Below, in pieces: positions 11,290 through 21,681 of a DNA stretch of 64,000 nt. The stretch lies in NCBI GenBank assembly GCA_963555705.1, contig OY743183.1, forward strand, positions 48,783,466-48,847,465, in the 5' to 3' direction. How positions within the stretch are numbered: the first letter of the stretch is position 1; each line of letters begins with the position of its first letter. Under the pieces are notes generated by a model. It saw only the letters and a program-made list of their open reading frames with translations, made no database searches and was not told the DNA's origin. This DNA comes from Ligustrum vulgare (Eukaryota > Streptophyta > Magnoliopsida > Lamiales > Oleaceae). The translations under genes were made by a program, and so were the position numbers.

Positions 11290-14239
11290 TGTAGCGATCC
11301 AGAATTTTTACGCAATTAATAATTATTTTTAATATTTAGAAAATTGTGTCGCTACTATTTCACCTATTATTTTGAAGTTAACGCCGCGACAAATTCGTCT
11401 AGCCAAGTCAATAAATATCGAATTTGTTCGATTTTAAATTAAAATCCGAATTTCTAAAATTATGTTATTTAATTATTTATTCAAAGTATTATTTTCAAAA
11501 TCAGTTTGAATTTCAAATTCAGTAAAAATATCCCAATGATCCTTATCAAATTATTTCAAGTCCAAATACGTAATTCAATTTTATCTCAAAATTTATTTAT
11601 TCTCAAATTATTTTCAGTCCAAAATATATCTGTTTTAAATACATTTCTTAATCAAAGTTAGTCTAATTTTCAGTTAATTACTTCCCACATTTTGCATTCC
11701 TCTTTATTCTCCTTTCCACCTCATTTCCAACCTATATCCACCATCAAAGCAAACACCATCATTCTCATCATCCTCAGCATCGCCGAAAGCCATTTCCAGT
11801 CCCTACTGCCAAGTTGAAACCTTCCATGTGCAGTTTCCCCTTTCCAGCTCCATTCTCATATCGCAACCATTCTTTCCAGCAAAGCTATAGCCTCCACTTT
11901 GATCACCAACTCCACCTATTTCAATGTTCAACATCACCACCAAATTCATTACGGAACCATTCGACAACCACTGTTTCATCACTGCAATCAACCAAAAACC
12001 ACTGCAAATTCACCAATCACCAGAATTCCTCACGACTGATCATCACCACCCACACTGATTCATCTCCCTCACGCAGCTAACCTCACATAACCATCTCAAC
12101 AGCACACAATTCTCAATTCCATTAAGTTTTCAGAAATCATTCTCATTATCAATAACCTCAATCAAATTACAACTACTTCAATTGCCGCTCTCTTCACCGG
12201 AAATTCATCACTGCCCAATTTCCTCAACTCAAAACCAGTCTCTGAATCATCACTACCATCAACAGTTCCGGCCAACCTCCATAACCGCAGGACAAACCAA
12301 GCTTTCCCCAAATCAGAAACCAAAACCCAAAATCCCAAGAAATAGAGAACTCATTTACTTACCTTCACTGCAGAACCTATTTCGACCGGAATTTTCACCG
12401 GATTTCGCAGTCAAGACCTTCGAACTCTAATTTCGGTTTCAACCTAAATCAATCCCCAATTCATAAATTTTCCTCACACTCGCACCATACTCTGACCGCT
12501 ACCAGTCGTAGCACCCAGCGCCGGTGTTGCGCCGGCGAGTCACCGGCTGAAGGTCGGATTTTGGCTTGAATCGCCTCTCGCCCGTCTCTGCTCCCGTCCT
12601 AACTCTCTCTCTCTCTGAAATCGTTTGAAGGAAAGAGAAAATGTTTGATTTTTATATTATTTTGATTATTTTCGAAAATTTCAATGTTGGTCCCCAAGTT
12701 TTAAATGTTTCAAAATCAGTCCCTGACATTTTAAAAGGTTTTCAAATCTGTCCTTTCAGCTTTTAAACTTATCAATTTCAGCCCTTAAGTTTTAAATGAG
12801 TTTTAATCAGCCCCTATTGTTTTAAAATATATTATTTCAACCCTATTGTTTTGAGTTTCCGACTCAACTTTCAAAATATCTATTTTAGTCCCTGAACTTT
12901 CAAAAGTATTCATTTTAGTCTCTCGACTTTCAAAACATCAATTTTAGTCCTCAAATTATAATTTATCATTTTGAACTATATATTCGATAGACTAAAGTGA
13001 CTTATTGGCTAAGACGAAGCGTACGGAGAATTTAAAGAAATTGAAGTCATTCCCGCTCAACTTTGCACTCGTCGGATTTGAGGTAGACTCGCACTTATTA
13101 ATTGATTTAAATTACGATTTCATATAAATGTCATGTGACTTGTGAAAGTCAATTTTCAAGAAAATTAAGTACGTTTTATGAAAGGTAAATATACCTTATG
13201 TTTTTATGAAAAGTAAGTATACCCTATGTTTTTATGATAATGTTTTATATGTTTTGGATCATTGCTATGCACATAAGAATTCTTGCCACGAAGTTCGATA
13301 AAATTCTTGTGTCTCCATAAGTTTATGAGGATTTGCCACGAAGTTCGGTAAAATTCCTATGTTTCCATATGTTTATGAGGATTTACCACCTAAGTTCGGT
13401 AAAATTCCTGTCTCATATGTTTATGAGGATTTCGATCCTATCTTATGTTATGATGGAAATGATCCCTATGAATTTCAAGAATTATGTTTTGGTATACTTA
13501 CTGTTATTATGATTTTACTGCATAAGAATTCTTGCCACTTAAGTTCGGTAAAGTTCTTGTGTCTCCTTATGTTTATGAGGATTTCAATCATATCTTATGT
13601 TATGCTTTCAAAAGAAATTATGCTTGGCATAATTAAAATGTTTTATAAGTATATGGTTTTCAAAGAGCTGTTTTCAAAGAACTATTTTCAAAGAGCCTAT
13701 GATTTGTAAAATATGTCCCGTGCTGTAATGCACAATATGAGTTTTATCAAGAGCCGTTTTATAAAGAAGCTCTATCAATGCCCGTTTTATAAAGAGCCGG
13801 GATTTATGTGTTTAATCATCTTATAAATTAATTAATTTGCGATGAGTCTACTGAGTATTTCCCCCATGAAATACTCACCCTACTTTTTAACAGTTTTGCA
13901 GATTTCGGAGACGGTGGCGAGCGATGAATGATGGTGGCAATAATCGTTAAACGGTTGAAATTTTGACGTTAATGATTTCCGTATTTTTTCAAACAATCGA
14001 ATAATTTAGAGAAGTTCATTTATTTGAGAAATTATGACATTGTCAATTTCTTTACAAAATTAATGGTTCGATTTACTATTTCAAATGGTTTCATAAATGT
14101 TTCAATTTTATCGGCCATTACAGTTTATTTAATGTTGCAAAAAATGAATTTCAATTATTTCTTCCGCAAAAATATTATTCGAAAAATTTAGACAGAAAAT
14201 GACGTAGTGAATCGGGTATACGGAACTCGGGGCGCTACA
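11290..14239 (+). repeat. 5' LTR of the complete element
   Basis: TGTAGCG...CGCTACA ends. Landmarks are a C/A-rich stretch at 11700-12360, a GCCGG-rich patch near 12510-12550, degenerate 'cagtccc' repeats at about 12680-12960 and 60-bp repeats near 13265-13430. Differences from the 3' LTR that I could see lie near 12748, 13295, 13525, 14075 and 14112. ORFs inside it are present identically in the other LTR and look non-coding. Confidence 0.92.
13265..13430. repeat. ~60-bp repeats within the LTR
   Basis: Three diverged units share CTTGCCAC..AAGTTCGGTAAAATTC and TTTATGAGGATTT. A fourth related unit lies at about 13520-13580. The same array is in the 3' LTR at 20041-20206. Confidence 0.75.
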
Positions 14240-14242
14240 AGT

Positions 14243-14254
14243 TGGTATCAGAGC
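14243..14254 (+). promoter_or_regulatory. Primer-binding site, initiator tRNA-Met
   Basis: TGGTATCAGAGC starts four bases after the end of the 5' LTR. It is complementary to the 3' end of plant initiator tRNA-Met, the usual primer for minus-strand DNA synthesis in plant LTR elements. Confidence 0.92.
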
Positions 14255-14259
14255 TAGTC

Positions 14260-15250
14260 TGCGTTTCTGTAGACTGGTAAAATTTTCAAAAAGAATTTTC
14301 AAGAAATATTTTTCATTATAAGATTTTTATTGATGAAGATTGCCACTGCCATCATTTCGCTCCACCAACTCCGAGGTAAAGAAGTTTATAATGTTTAAAG
14401 TTATTTCAGTATTTCGAATACTCATTTTATTGATTTATGAGAAAGAATGAAGAGTATTTCGGATACTTATGATTTATGAGAAATAAGAATGTATTTCTTC
14501 GAAAATAATGATGTTGTTATGCTTTGTCATAACTTATATGCTTTAATGTATGATTATGAGAAATTTTTTAAGAAAGAAAACGAGTGTTTAGCATAATGGG
14601 AATAATATGATTTAAGAATGATTTTTTAATAATTTTTGTCCTCGAGTTAGAAATGATGAACCCTAGATGGACTTTGCATAATTGATTTTAGACATGGCAC
14701 TAAGTATGAGAAGTCAACGGAAAGGATTTGATTATATGTTCAGATTATCTATCGTTTAGATTAAACGAGAAATAGCAAGCCAGTTATGAAGTTGTGATAA
14801 GATGTTAAGATTATAAGTGATATGATTTTATTGAGAATTAAGTAATGGATATTATGTTGAGTAAGTGAATTATTTCCTCTATTTTGAAGAGAAATTTATT
14901 ATGAAGTTTGGCCTTGTGAATATTTTGGGAATATGATTTATGGCATATATTTATAAGTATGAGTAATCTTTTGAGCCATTAAGGTATGGAAGGAAGTGAT
15001 ATTGTGATATTGAAAAATATGATTTGAAATTGTTATGTTGAGGAATTATGAATTGAATTATGGGATATTTTTGATGATATTGAAGTGTTGGAATCGTTTT
15101 CAATATTTTAGATCGTTGTGGATAAATGTGGAGTTATTTGTTATTGTTGGTTATGAAGTATGCTTATGTTTTGGGATAAATCCAAATTACAAGGGAGACT
15201 CTGTCCAGAATTTTATCATTTGGAATTAAGAGCATAATATGATAAGCATC
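14260..15250. other. Non-coding leader of the retrotransposon
   Basis: AT-rich sequence in the place where gag would normally start. A stub ORF beginning near 14334 runs for only about 20 codons, and no frame encodes a capsid, zinc knuckle or protease motif. The gag-pol genes are absent rather than merely frameshifted. Confidence 0.6.
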
Positions 15251-15324
15251 TACTAAAGGAATTAAGTTTAGACATGCAAGTTCATTTACATCACAAACGA
15301 GATTTAGTAGATGATAGCAGAGAT

Positions 15325-15330
15325 TTTATT
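15325..15330 (-). terminator. Possible polyadenylation signal for the LOG-like gene
   Basis: AATAAA on the minus strand about 325 bp past the LOG stop codon and beyond the threefold repeat. Position and context fit a plant 3' end but this is unproven. Confidence 0.4.
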
Positions 15331-15424
15331 ATTTTCTCATAAGGAGAACACACAAGAGTCACACTGGAAAGAAAATACATGAAACACATGAAAGCATAAG
15401 AGAAAAACATGGAAAGATCCTCAG

Positions 15425-15655
15425 AATGAGAGATGTGTTTCCGGAGTAGCCGTATCCTACCACCTCTGATCTTTTGAGGATATAAAGAGAAAACCTTCAA
15501 AGAGGTGTGTTTCGAGAGTAAGAATACTCCGTAATCTACCACCTGGAACCTTTGAGGTACACACAAGATTTAAACATTAAGGAAATCCTAGTAAATGGAG
15601 GGGTGTCTCGAGAGTGAGAATACTCCGTACTCTACCCCCACCTATTCTAAGATTC
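15425..15655. repeat. Three diverged repeats in the LOG 3' region
   Basis: Three copies, starting near 15432, 15503 and 15600, share a core like GTGT(T/C)TCGAGAGT..GAATACTCCGTA..CTACC followed by CCTTTGAGG-like sequence. Each core holds a short inverted repeat (GAGT..ACTC or GGAGTA..TATCC), so an antisense transcript could form serial hairpins. They lie immediately 3' of the LOG-like ORF. Confidence 0.7.
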
Positions 15656-16307
15656 ACAGAGTTAAATTTACATTAACCGGACTCCATTTTCGCTTGATTC
15701 CCCTTCCTTGCGACCAATCTATCTTAACTCCTGCTGGATCTTGTATTGAGATATATGACTGCAGCTTATCCAGTAGTTCATCAATGGTAGGAGCAGAAAT
15801 AAGGAGCCTTCTGGAAAATGGAGAGATGAATCCCTGTTCCACAGCATAATCAAGAAAGGTTAACAAACCATCAAAGAAATTGTTAACATTCAGAAGCCCA
15901 ATAGGCTTAGTATGGAGATCTAGTTGAGCCCACGAGGTAATGTTAAAGTTTTCTTCTAAGGTACCAAAACCTCCGGGCAGGGCTATAAAGGCATCAGAAC
16001 CATATAGCATACAAGTTATTCGTTCATGGATGGATAAGGTTTGAACTTCATGCCCTCGTGTTTTGCCTGCAACATCTACCAAAGGGACAGGTATGACACC
16101 GATTACTTTTGATTTCTCTGCAAGAGCAGATTGGGAAACACAACCCATTAGACCACTGCTACCACCCCCATATACAAGAGTGATACCTTTTTCCCCCAGT
16201 TTCTTTCCAAGATCTACAGCCGCTTCTAGATAACCGAAGCCTTTCCCCACTTTTGATCCACAAAATACACAAATAGTTTTGATTTGTCGAAGTTTTGGTG
16301 CTTCCAT
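15654..16307 (-). CDS. LOG-type cytokinin riboside 5'-monophosphate phosphoribohydrolase, intronless
   Basis: An uninterrupted 217-codon frame starting at ATG 16307. The product matches the LOG / lysine-decarboxylase-like family, which releases active cytokinin bases from their riboside monophosphates in one step. Diagnostic features in order are FCGSKVGKG (residues 15-23), the nucleotide-binding YGGGSSGLMG (46-55), the arginine of HERITCM (R96), and the signature PGGFGTLEE (111-119) with the catalytic glutamate, followed by a WAQLDLHTKPIGLLN stretch. Length is normal for plant LOGs (about 210-220). Plant LOG genes usually have several introns and this copy has none, suggesting a retrocopy or viral passage. 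It lies antisense inside a recent LTR retrotransposon, 300 bp downstream of the zinc-finger gene on the same strand, with a TATA-like TTTAAATAG 75 bp before the ATG. I see no signal peptide, so it should be cytosolic. Activity is inferred. Confidence 0.9.
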   Translation of the reverse strand: MEAPKLRQIKTICVFCGSKVGKGFGYLEAAVDLGKKLGEKGITLVYGGGSSGLMGCVSQSALAEKSKVIGVIPVPLVDVAGKTRGHEVQTLSIHERITCMLYGSDAFIALPGGFGTLEENFNITSWAQLDLHTKPIGLLNVNNFFDGLLTFLDYAVEQGFISPFSRRLLISAPTIDELLDKLQSYISIQDPAGVKIDWSQGRGIKRKWSPVNVNLTL

Positions 16308-16381
16308 CTTTGATAGTATAGAAGAGAAAACTTACGAAGAAGATGTGATTTTGGGATGCCTGAACTATGAAATATGTTTGG

Positions 16382-16390
16382 CTATTTAAA
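16382..16390 (-). promoter_or_regulatory. TATA-like box upstream of the LOG-like gene
   Basis: TTTAAATAG on the minus strand about 75 bp before the ATG, implying a leader of roughly 45 nt. The same 9-mer precedes the zinc-finger gene. Confidence 0.5.
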
Positions 16391-16553
16391 GCCGGAAAAA
16401 TTTACTGTTTTTGATTGATTCTGAAAAAGTAAAGATTTACTTTTGACAAAATCAGCCCACTTTTGAATATTTTTATCGTATCGAGGCTGTCACCTTTCGG
16501 CGATTTAATATTTTATTTCCAGCTTTATCAAACCTCGAGAAAGGAAAATATAT

Positions 16554-16559
16554 TTTATT
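16554..16559 (-). terminator. Possible polyadenylation signal for the zinc-finger gene
   Basis: AATAAA on the minus strand 48 bp past the stop codon, with a second at 16512-16517, both inside the spacer that also holds the LOG promoter. Confidence 0.35.
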
Positions 16560-16606
16560 TCCAAAACGCGTGAAAGAAAGCAGCAAAATATTTTAAAAGA
16601 TTTACC

Positions 16607-17158
16607 TTATATCATTGCTGAACTGCCAGAAGCCTCATTTTGTAAAACAGACTGGCAAACAGGATCTTTCGATATTATATTTTGGAGACTATAACGATTT
16701 TTGTCCTCGTTAAACTGAGCGTATAAGGAGAGAAGTTCACGTTGTACATAACCACTTGGGTGCGTCTCAAGAGTCAGTCGAATATCATCCAAAGACTCCT
16801 TACTCAGTCCACCCTTTATGAATTCGATTTTATCATCCCGATTAGTAGAAGAATATCCTACTGATTTGCAACGAGTATCACAATTCCAACGAGCACATTT
16901 GTAGCAACCACCCAGCCTTTTTGCTCTTCGTTTCTTTGCGAAGGTGCTTTTGCCTAAACCAGGCATATGTTTTGGAAAGTTCATAGGTAATTCACCAGAT
17001 AGTCGAACCTTTGCTTCTATCAACCAGCGAACATCTTCGGGAATATCATGAGCCATCAGTAACCTCAACCTTTCGAGTCTTATTCTATAGATCTTTCTCA
17101 GATCATTCATAGGAAGACTGGAATAATACTTGCGAATGTTAGAAAGGATGATATCCAT
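16607..17158 (-). CDS. Basic zinc-finger protein resembling carlavirus-type nucleic-acid-binding protein
   Basis: An uninterrupted 183-residue frame from ATG 17158. An in-frame TTG at 17173 would add five residues but is not a likely plant start. The centre has the layout of the cysteine-rich nucleic-acid-binding proteins of carlaviruses and related flexuous plant RNA viruses: GKSTFAKKRRAKR (about residues 69-81), a highly basic segment, immediately followed by C85-X2-C88-X4-C93-X3-C97, a compact zinc finger. The preceding segment (HDIPEDVRWLI) also fits the family. Viral relatives bind RNA and DNA, and some suppress silencing or act in the nucleus. The viral proteins are usually shorter, about 100-140 residues, so the N-terminal 35 and C-terminal 70 residues may be extra. 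The basic stretch could act as a nuclear localisation signal. It shares strand and promoter type with the adjacent LOG-like gene. Homology is recognised by pattern only; function is inferred. Confidence 0.68.
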   Translation of the reverse strand: MDIILSNIRKYYSSLPMNDLRKIYRIRLERLRLLMAHDIPEDVRWLIEAKVRLSGELPMNFPKHMPGLGKSTFAKKRRAKRLGGCYKCARWNCDTRCKSVGYSSTNRDDKIEFIKGGLSKESLDDIRLTLETHPSGYVQRELLSLYAQFNEDKNRYSLQNIISKDPVCQSVLQNEASGSSAMI

Positions 17159-17190
17159 TGTTTGATGATTCAACCACTTCCCAGCATGAA

Positions 17191-17199
17191 CTATTTAAA
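17191..17199 (-). promoter_or_regulatory. TATA-like box upstream of the zinc-finger gene
   Basis: TTTAAATAG on the minus strand ends 33 bp before the ATG at 17158, giving a very short leader. A five-codon upstream ORF starts at 17187 and would be skipped if transcription starts about 30 bp after the box. Upstream lies GCTTTCTT..GGAAATCAAAAT..CACGCGG, a set of words that recurs before the LOG gene. Confidence 0.5.
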
Positions 17200-17200
17200 A

Positions 17201-18050
17201 GCATTAAGGATCTGAGTGAATCCGCGTGATTTTGATTTCCAGCAAGAAAGCAGGGATTATTTTAATGGAAAAGAGGGAACAAGAGTTATGCGCCGTTTAC
17301 TTTATTGATAAAGGAAGATTTGATGATAAGATCTGAGATATGAAATATTTTTCTTGGATTTTGGGTACTGATATTTTGATATAATAATCAAGGTATAGAA
17401 ATAATACGGGAAGACGTGAAAGTGAATTGAGGACCGTATCGAATTAGAGTTCATACGTATATACAAGTGAAAGAAATACTTTGCAGGAAATGTGGTGACA
17501 TTTAAGTAAAGAATCTTAGTTTTGGGAGATATTTGTTTACTGAATTTTTGGGTTACAAATATTGGAAAGATAAGTTGATAATATTATGTTGATATGTTAT
17601 TGGGTATATTACGTAGAGAGAATATTCAGGTAATTCTTTGATTATTTTGGGAATATTCGATGATAAGAAGAAAGGAAAAATTATTATGATATGATATATC
17701 AGTAAAGATTTGTTGAAATTTTAGAGATATATACGAATATTTGAGGTCACATGATACGATGATAAGTGACAAGTTACATGAATACTACAAGATATGATGA
17801 AATATCACATACGATTGGGAATTTTTATTTTGATTCAGAAGAATTTATGAGTAGACACATATGTCTATTATTGATAAGAAAGACCATGTCTTAAGAAAAC
17901 AAAGTGATGCATTTAGTCATAGTCCAGTGGGTTAAATATGGTTGGGTTAAATATGGTAACAATGATGCTACATAAGAGAAGAAGAAGATTCTGATTAAGT
18001 ATTCAGAAATCATAAGATCAAGTAAGTTTAATTTCGAGGACGAAATTATT
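17201..18050. other. Non-coding 3' interior of the retrotransposon
   Basis: AT-rich, purine-biased sequence without a coding frame, up to the gypsy-like TTCGAGGACGAAATTATTT at 18033-18051. Confidence 0.55.
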
Positions 18051-18052
18051 TT

Positions 18053-18064
18053 AAGGAGGTAAGA
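18053..18064 (+). promoter_or_regulatory. Polypurine tract
   Basis: AAGGAGGTAAGA ends one base before the 3' LTR, the expected plus-strand primer site. It confirms the left-to-right orientation of the element. Confidence 0.85.
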
Positions 18065-18065
18065 T

Positions 18066-21015
18066 TGTAGCGATCCAGAATTTTTACGCAATTAATAATT
18101 ATTTTTAATATTTAGAAAATTGTGTCGCTACTATTTCACCTATTATTTTGAAGTTAACGCCGCGACAAATTCGTCTAGCCAAGTCAATAAATATCGAATT
18201 TGTTCGATTTTAAATTAAAATCCGAATTTCTAAAATTATGTTATTTAATTATTTATTCAAAGTATTATTTTCAAAATCAGTTTGAATTTCAAATTCAGTA
18301 AAAATATCCCAATGATCCTTATCAAATTATTTCAAGTCCAAATACGTAATTCAATTTTATCTCAAAATTTATTTATTCTCAAATTATTTTCAGTCCAAAA
18401 TATATCTGTTTTAAATACATTTCTTAATCAAAGTTAGTCTAATTTTCAGTTAATTACTTCCCACATTTTGCATTCCTCTTTATTCTCCTTTCCACCTCAT
18501 TTCCAACCTATATCCACCATCAAAGCAAACACCATCATTCTCATCATCCTCAGCATCGCCGAAAGCCATTTCCAGTCCCTACTGCCAAGTTGAAACCTTC
18601 CATGTGCAGTTTCCCCTTTCCAGCTCCATTCTCATATCGCAACCATTCTTTCCAGCAAAGCTATAGCCTCCACTTTGATCACCAACTCCACCTATTTCAA
18701 TGTTCAACATCACCACCAAATTCATTACGGAACCATTCGACAACCACTGTTTCATCACTGCAATCAACCAAAAACCACTGCAAATTCACCAATCACCAGA
18801 ATTCCTCACGACTGATCATCACCACCCACACTGATTCATCTCCCTCACGCAGCTAACCTCACATAACCATCTCAACAGCACACAATTCTCAATTCCATTA
18901 AGTTTTCAGAAATCATTCTCATTATCAATAACCTCAATCAAATTACAACTACTTCAATTGCCGCTCTCTTCACCGGAAATTCATCACTGCCCAATTTCCT
19001 CAACTCAAAACCAGTCTCTGAATCATCACTACCATCAACAGTTCCGGCCAACCTCCATAACCGCAGGACAAACCAAGCTTTCCCCAAATCAGAAACCAAA
19101 ACCCAAAATCCCAAGAAATAGAGAACTCATTTACTTACCTTCACTGCAGAACCTATTTCGACCGGAATTTTCACCGGATTTCGCAGTCAAGACCTTCGAA
19201 CTCTAATTTCGGTTTCAACCTAAATCAATCCCCAATTCATAAATTTTCCTCACACTCGCACCATACTCTGACCGCTACCAGTCGTAGCACCCAGCGCCGG
19301 TGTTGCGCCGGCGAGTCACCGGCTGAAGGTCGGATTTTGGCTTGAATCGCCTCTCGCCCGTCTCTGCTCCCGTCCTAACTCTCTCTCTCTCTGAAATCGT
19401 TTGAAGGAAAGAGAAAATGTTTGATTTTTATATTATTTTGATTATTTTCGAAAATTTCAATGTTGGTCCCCAAGTTTTAAATGTTTCAAAATCAGTCCCT
19501 GACATTTTAAAAGGTTTTCAAATCAGTCCTTTCAGCTTTTAAACTTATCAATTTCAGCCCTTAAGTTTTAAATGAGTTTTAATCAGCCCCTATTGTTTTA
19601 AAATATATTATTTCAACCCTATTGTTTTGAGTTTCCGACTCAACTTTCAAAATATCTATTTTAGTCCCTGAACTTTCAAAAGTATTCATTTTAGTCTCTC
19701 GACTTTCAAAACATCAATTTTAGTCCTCAAATTATAATTTATCATTTTGAACTATATATTCGATAGACTAAAGTGACTTATTGGCTAAGACGAAGCGTAC
19801 GGAGAATTTAAAGAAATTGAAGTCATTCCCGCTCAACTTTGCACTCGTCGGATTTGAGGTAGACTCGCACTTATTAATTGATTTAAATTACGATTTCATA
19901 TAAATGTCATGTGACTTGTGAAAGTCAATTTTCAAGAAAATTAAGTACGTTTTATGAAAGGTAAATATACCTTATGTTTTTATGAAAAGTAAGTATACCC
20001 TATGTTTTTATGATAATGTTTTATATGTTTTGGATCATTGCTATGCACATAAGAATTCTTGCCACGAAGTTCGGTAAAATTCTTGTGTCTCCATAAGTTT
20101 ATGAGGATTTGCCACGAAGTTCGGTAAAATTCCTATGTTTCCATATGTTTATGAGGATTTACCACCTAAGTTCGGTAAAATTCCTGTCTCATATGTTTAT
20201 GAGGATTTCGATCCTATCTTATGTTATGATGGAAATGATCCCTATGAATTTCAAGAATTATGTTTTGGTATACTTACTGTTATTATGATTTTACTGCATA
20301 AAAATTCTTGCCACTTAAGTTCGGTAAAGTTCTTGTGTCTCCTTATGTTTATGAGGATTTCAATCATATCTTATGTTATGCTTTCAAAAGAAATTATGCT
20401 TGGCATAATTAAAATGTTTTATAAGTATATGGTTTTCAAAGAGCTGTTTTCAAAGAACTATTTTCAAAGAGCCTATGATTTGTAAAATATGTCCCGTGCT
20501 GTAATGCACAATATGAGTTTTATCAAGAGCCGTTTTATAAAGAAGCTCTATCAATGCCCGTTTTATAAAGAGCCGGGATTTATGTGTTTAATCATCTTAT
20601 AAATTAATTAATTTGCGATGAGTCTACTGAGTATTTCCCCCATGAAATACTCACCCTACTTTTTAACAGTTTTGCAGATTTCGGAGACGGTGGCGAGCGA
20701 TGAATGATGGTGGCAATAATCGTTAAACGGTTGAAATTTTGACGTTAATGATTTCCGTATTTTTTCAAACAATCGAATAATTTAGAGAAGTTCATTTATT
20801 TGAGAAATTATGACATTGTCAATTTCTTTACAAAATTAATGGTTCGATTTACTATCTCAAATGGTTTCATAAATGTTTCAATTTTATCGGTCATTACAGT
20901 TTATTTAATGTTGCAAAAAATGAATTTCAATTATTTCTTCCGCAAAAATATTATTCGAAAAATTTAGACAGAAAATGACGTAGTGAATCGGGTATACGGA
21001 ACTCGGGGCGCTACA
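18066..21015 (+). repeat. 3' LTR of the complete element
   Basis: Same length as the 5' LTR and almost identical to it. It ends CGCTACA followed by the target duplication GAAAT. Confidence 0.92.
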
Positions 21016-21681
21016 GAAATTTTACAAAAATTTCGGCAGAGTCTCCTTTATAACTTGGACATAGTCAACCTGTAGAGGGACATCATACCTACAATACATA
21101 TACAATTCTCAGCCCATTTAAATCCAACAATCAACATCCAACCAAAATTTAACTCCAACATTAATTCTCAAACTCCTCAACACAAATTTTATCTCAATAA
21201 ACTACAATTCAGAGAAATAAGTGATAATATAAACAATACTAGAAGTATCATAACTTATTTAAACTAATTCCAACCAAAACCATTTAAAGAATGAAAGATT
21301 AAAGAATACCCAATGAAAACTTATGAAAAATTCCTTAATTAAATTTTGAAGAAAATAACAAATTTCGGGTACTGCCTGAGTCTGTCACCAAGTGCTTTCC
21401 TCGGATCACCTAACTTTCATCACCTGAAATGTTGTGGAGGGATTGGGATGAGCTAAAGCTCAGTAAGTAAACTTTGTGCATGAAATGCATGCTTATGACA
21501 AGAATGCTTTAAGAATTTCGTATATGTATCCCCTTTTTACTTTACTTTCCAGAACTTTCAAACTTTCACCTAACATTTCAAAACTTTCACTTCATTTCCA
21601 TCATGAGCTCACTTGATGTAACTTATAGTCAATCAGATAACAGTGGGCAATTCTTATTTGGAACCAGATTAACTTTCACAT

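Larger units (their letters stand above)
11290..21015 (+). mobile_element. Complete non-autonomous LTR retrotransposon carrying two antisense genes
   Basis: Two 2950-bp LTRs (11290-14239 and 18066-21015) flank a 3826-bp interior, with a perfect 5-bp duplication GAAAT at 11285-11289 and 21016-21020. The primer-binding site follows the left LTR and a purine tract precedes the right one, so the element reads left to right. I find no gag, protease, integrase, reverse transcriptase or RNase H, so it must rely on enzymes from another element. The interior carries two intact minus-strand genes, a LOG-type enzyme and a virus-like zinc-finger protein. Reading the two LTRs side by side I noted five substitutions (about 0.17%), so the insertion is recent. 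The motif TTCGAGGACGAAATTATTT before the 3' LTR is typical of gypsy-type elements. Confidence 0.9.

Noticed and set aside
11814..12430. ORFs of 82-88 codons repeated at 11814/18590 and 12182/18958
   Set aside because: They are in both LTRs only because the LTRs are identical. Composition is C/A-rich with no domain, and the diverged solo LTRs do not keep the frames.
14243..14254. tRNA-Met-like sequence
   Set aside because: Only the 3'-end complement is present at the LTR border; it is a primer-binding site, not a tRNA gene.
17159..17173. Upstream in-frame TTG as the start of the zinc-finger gene
   Set aside because: Plant translation rarely uses TTG. ATG at 17158 lies at a sensible distance from the TATA-like box.
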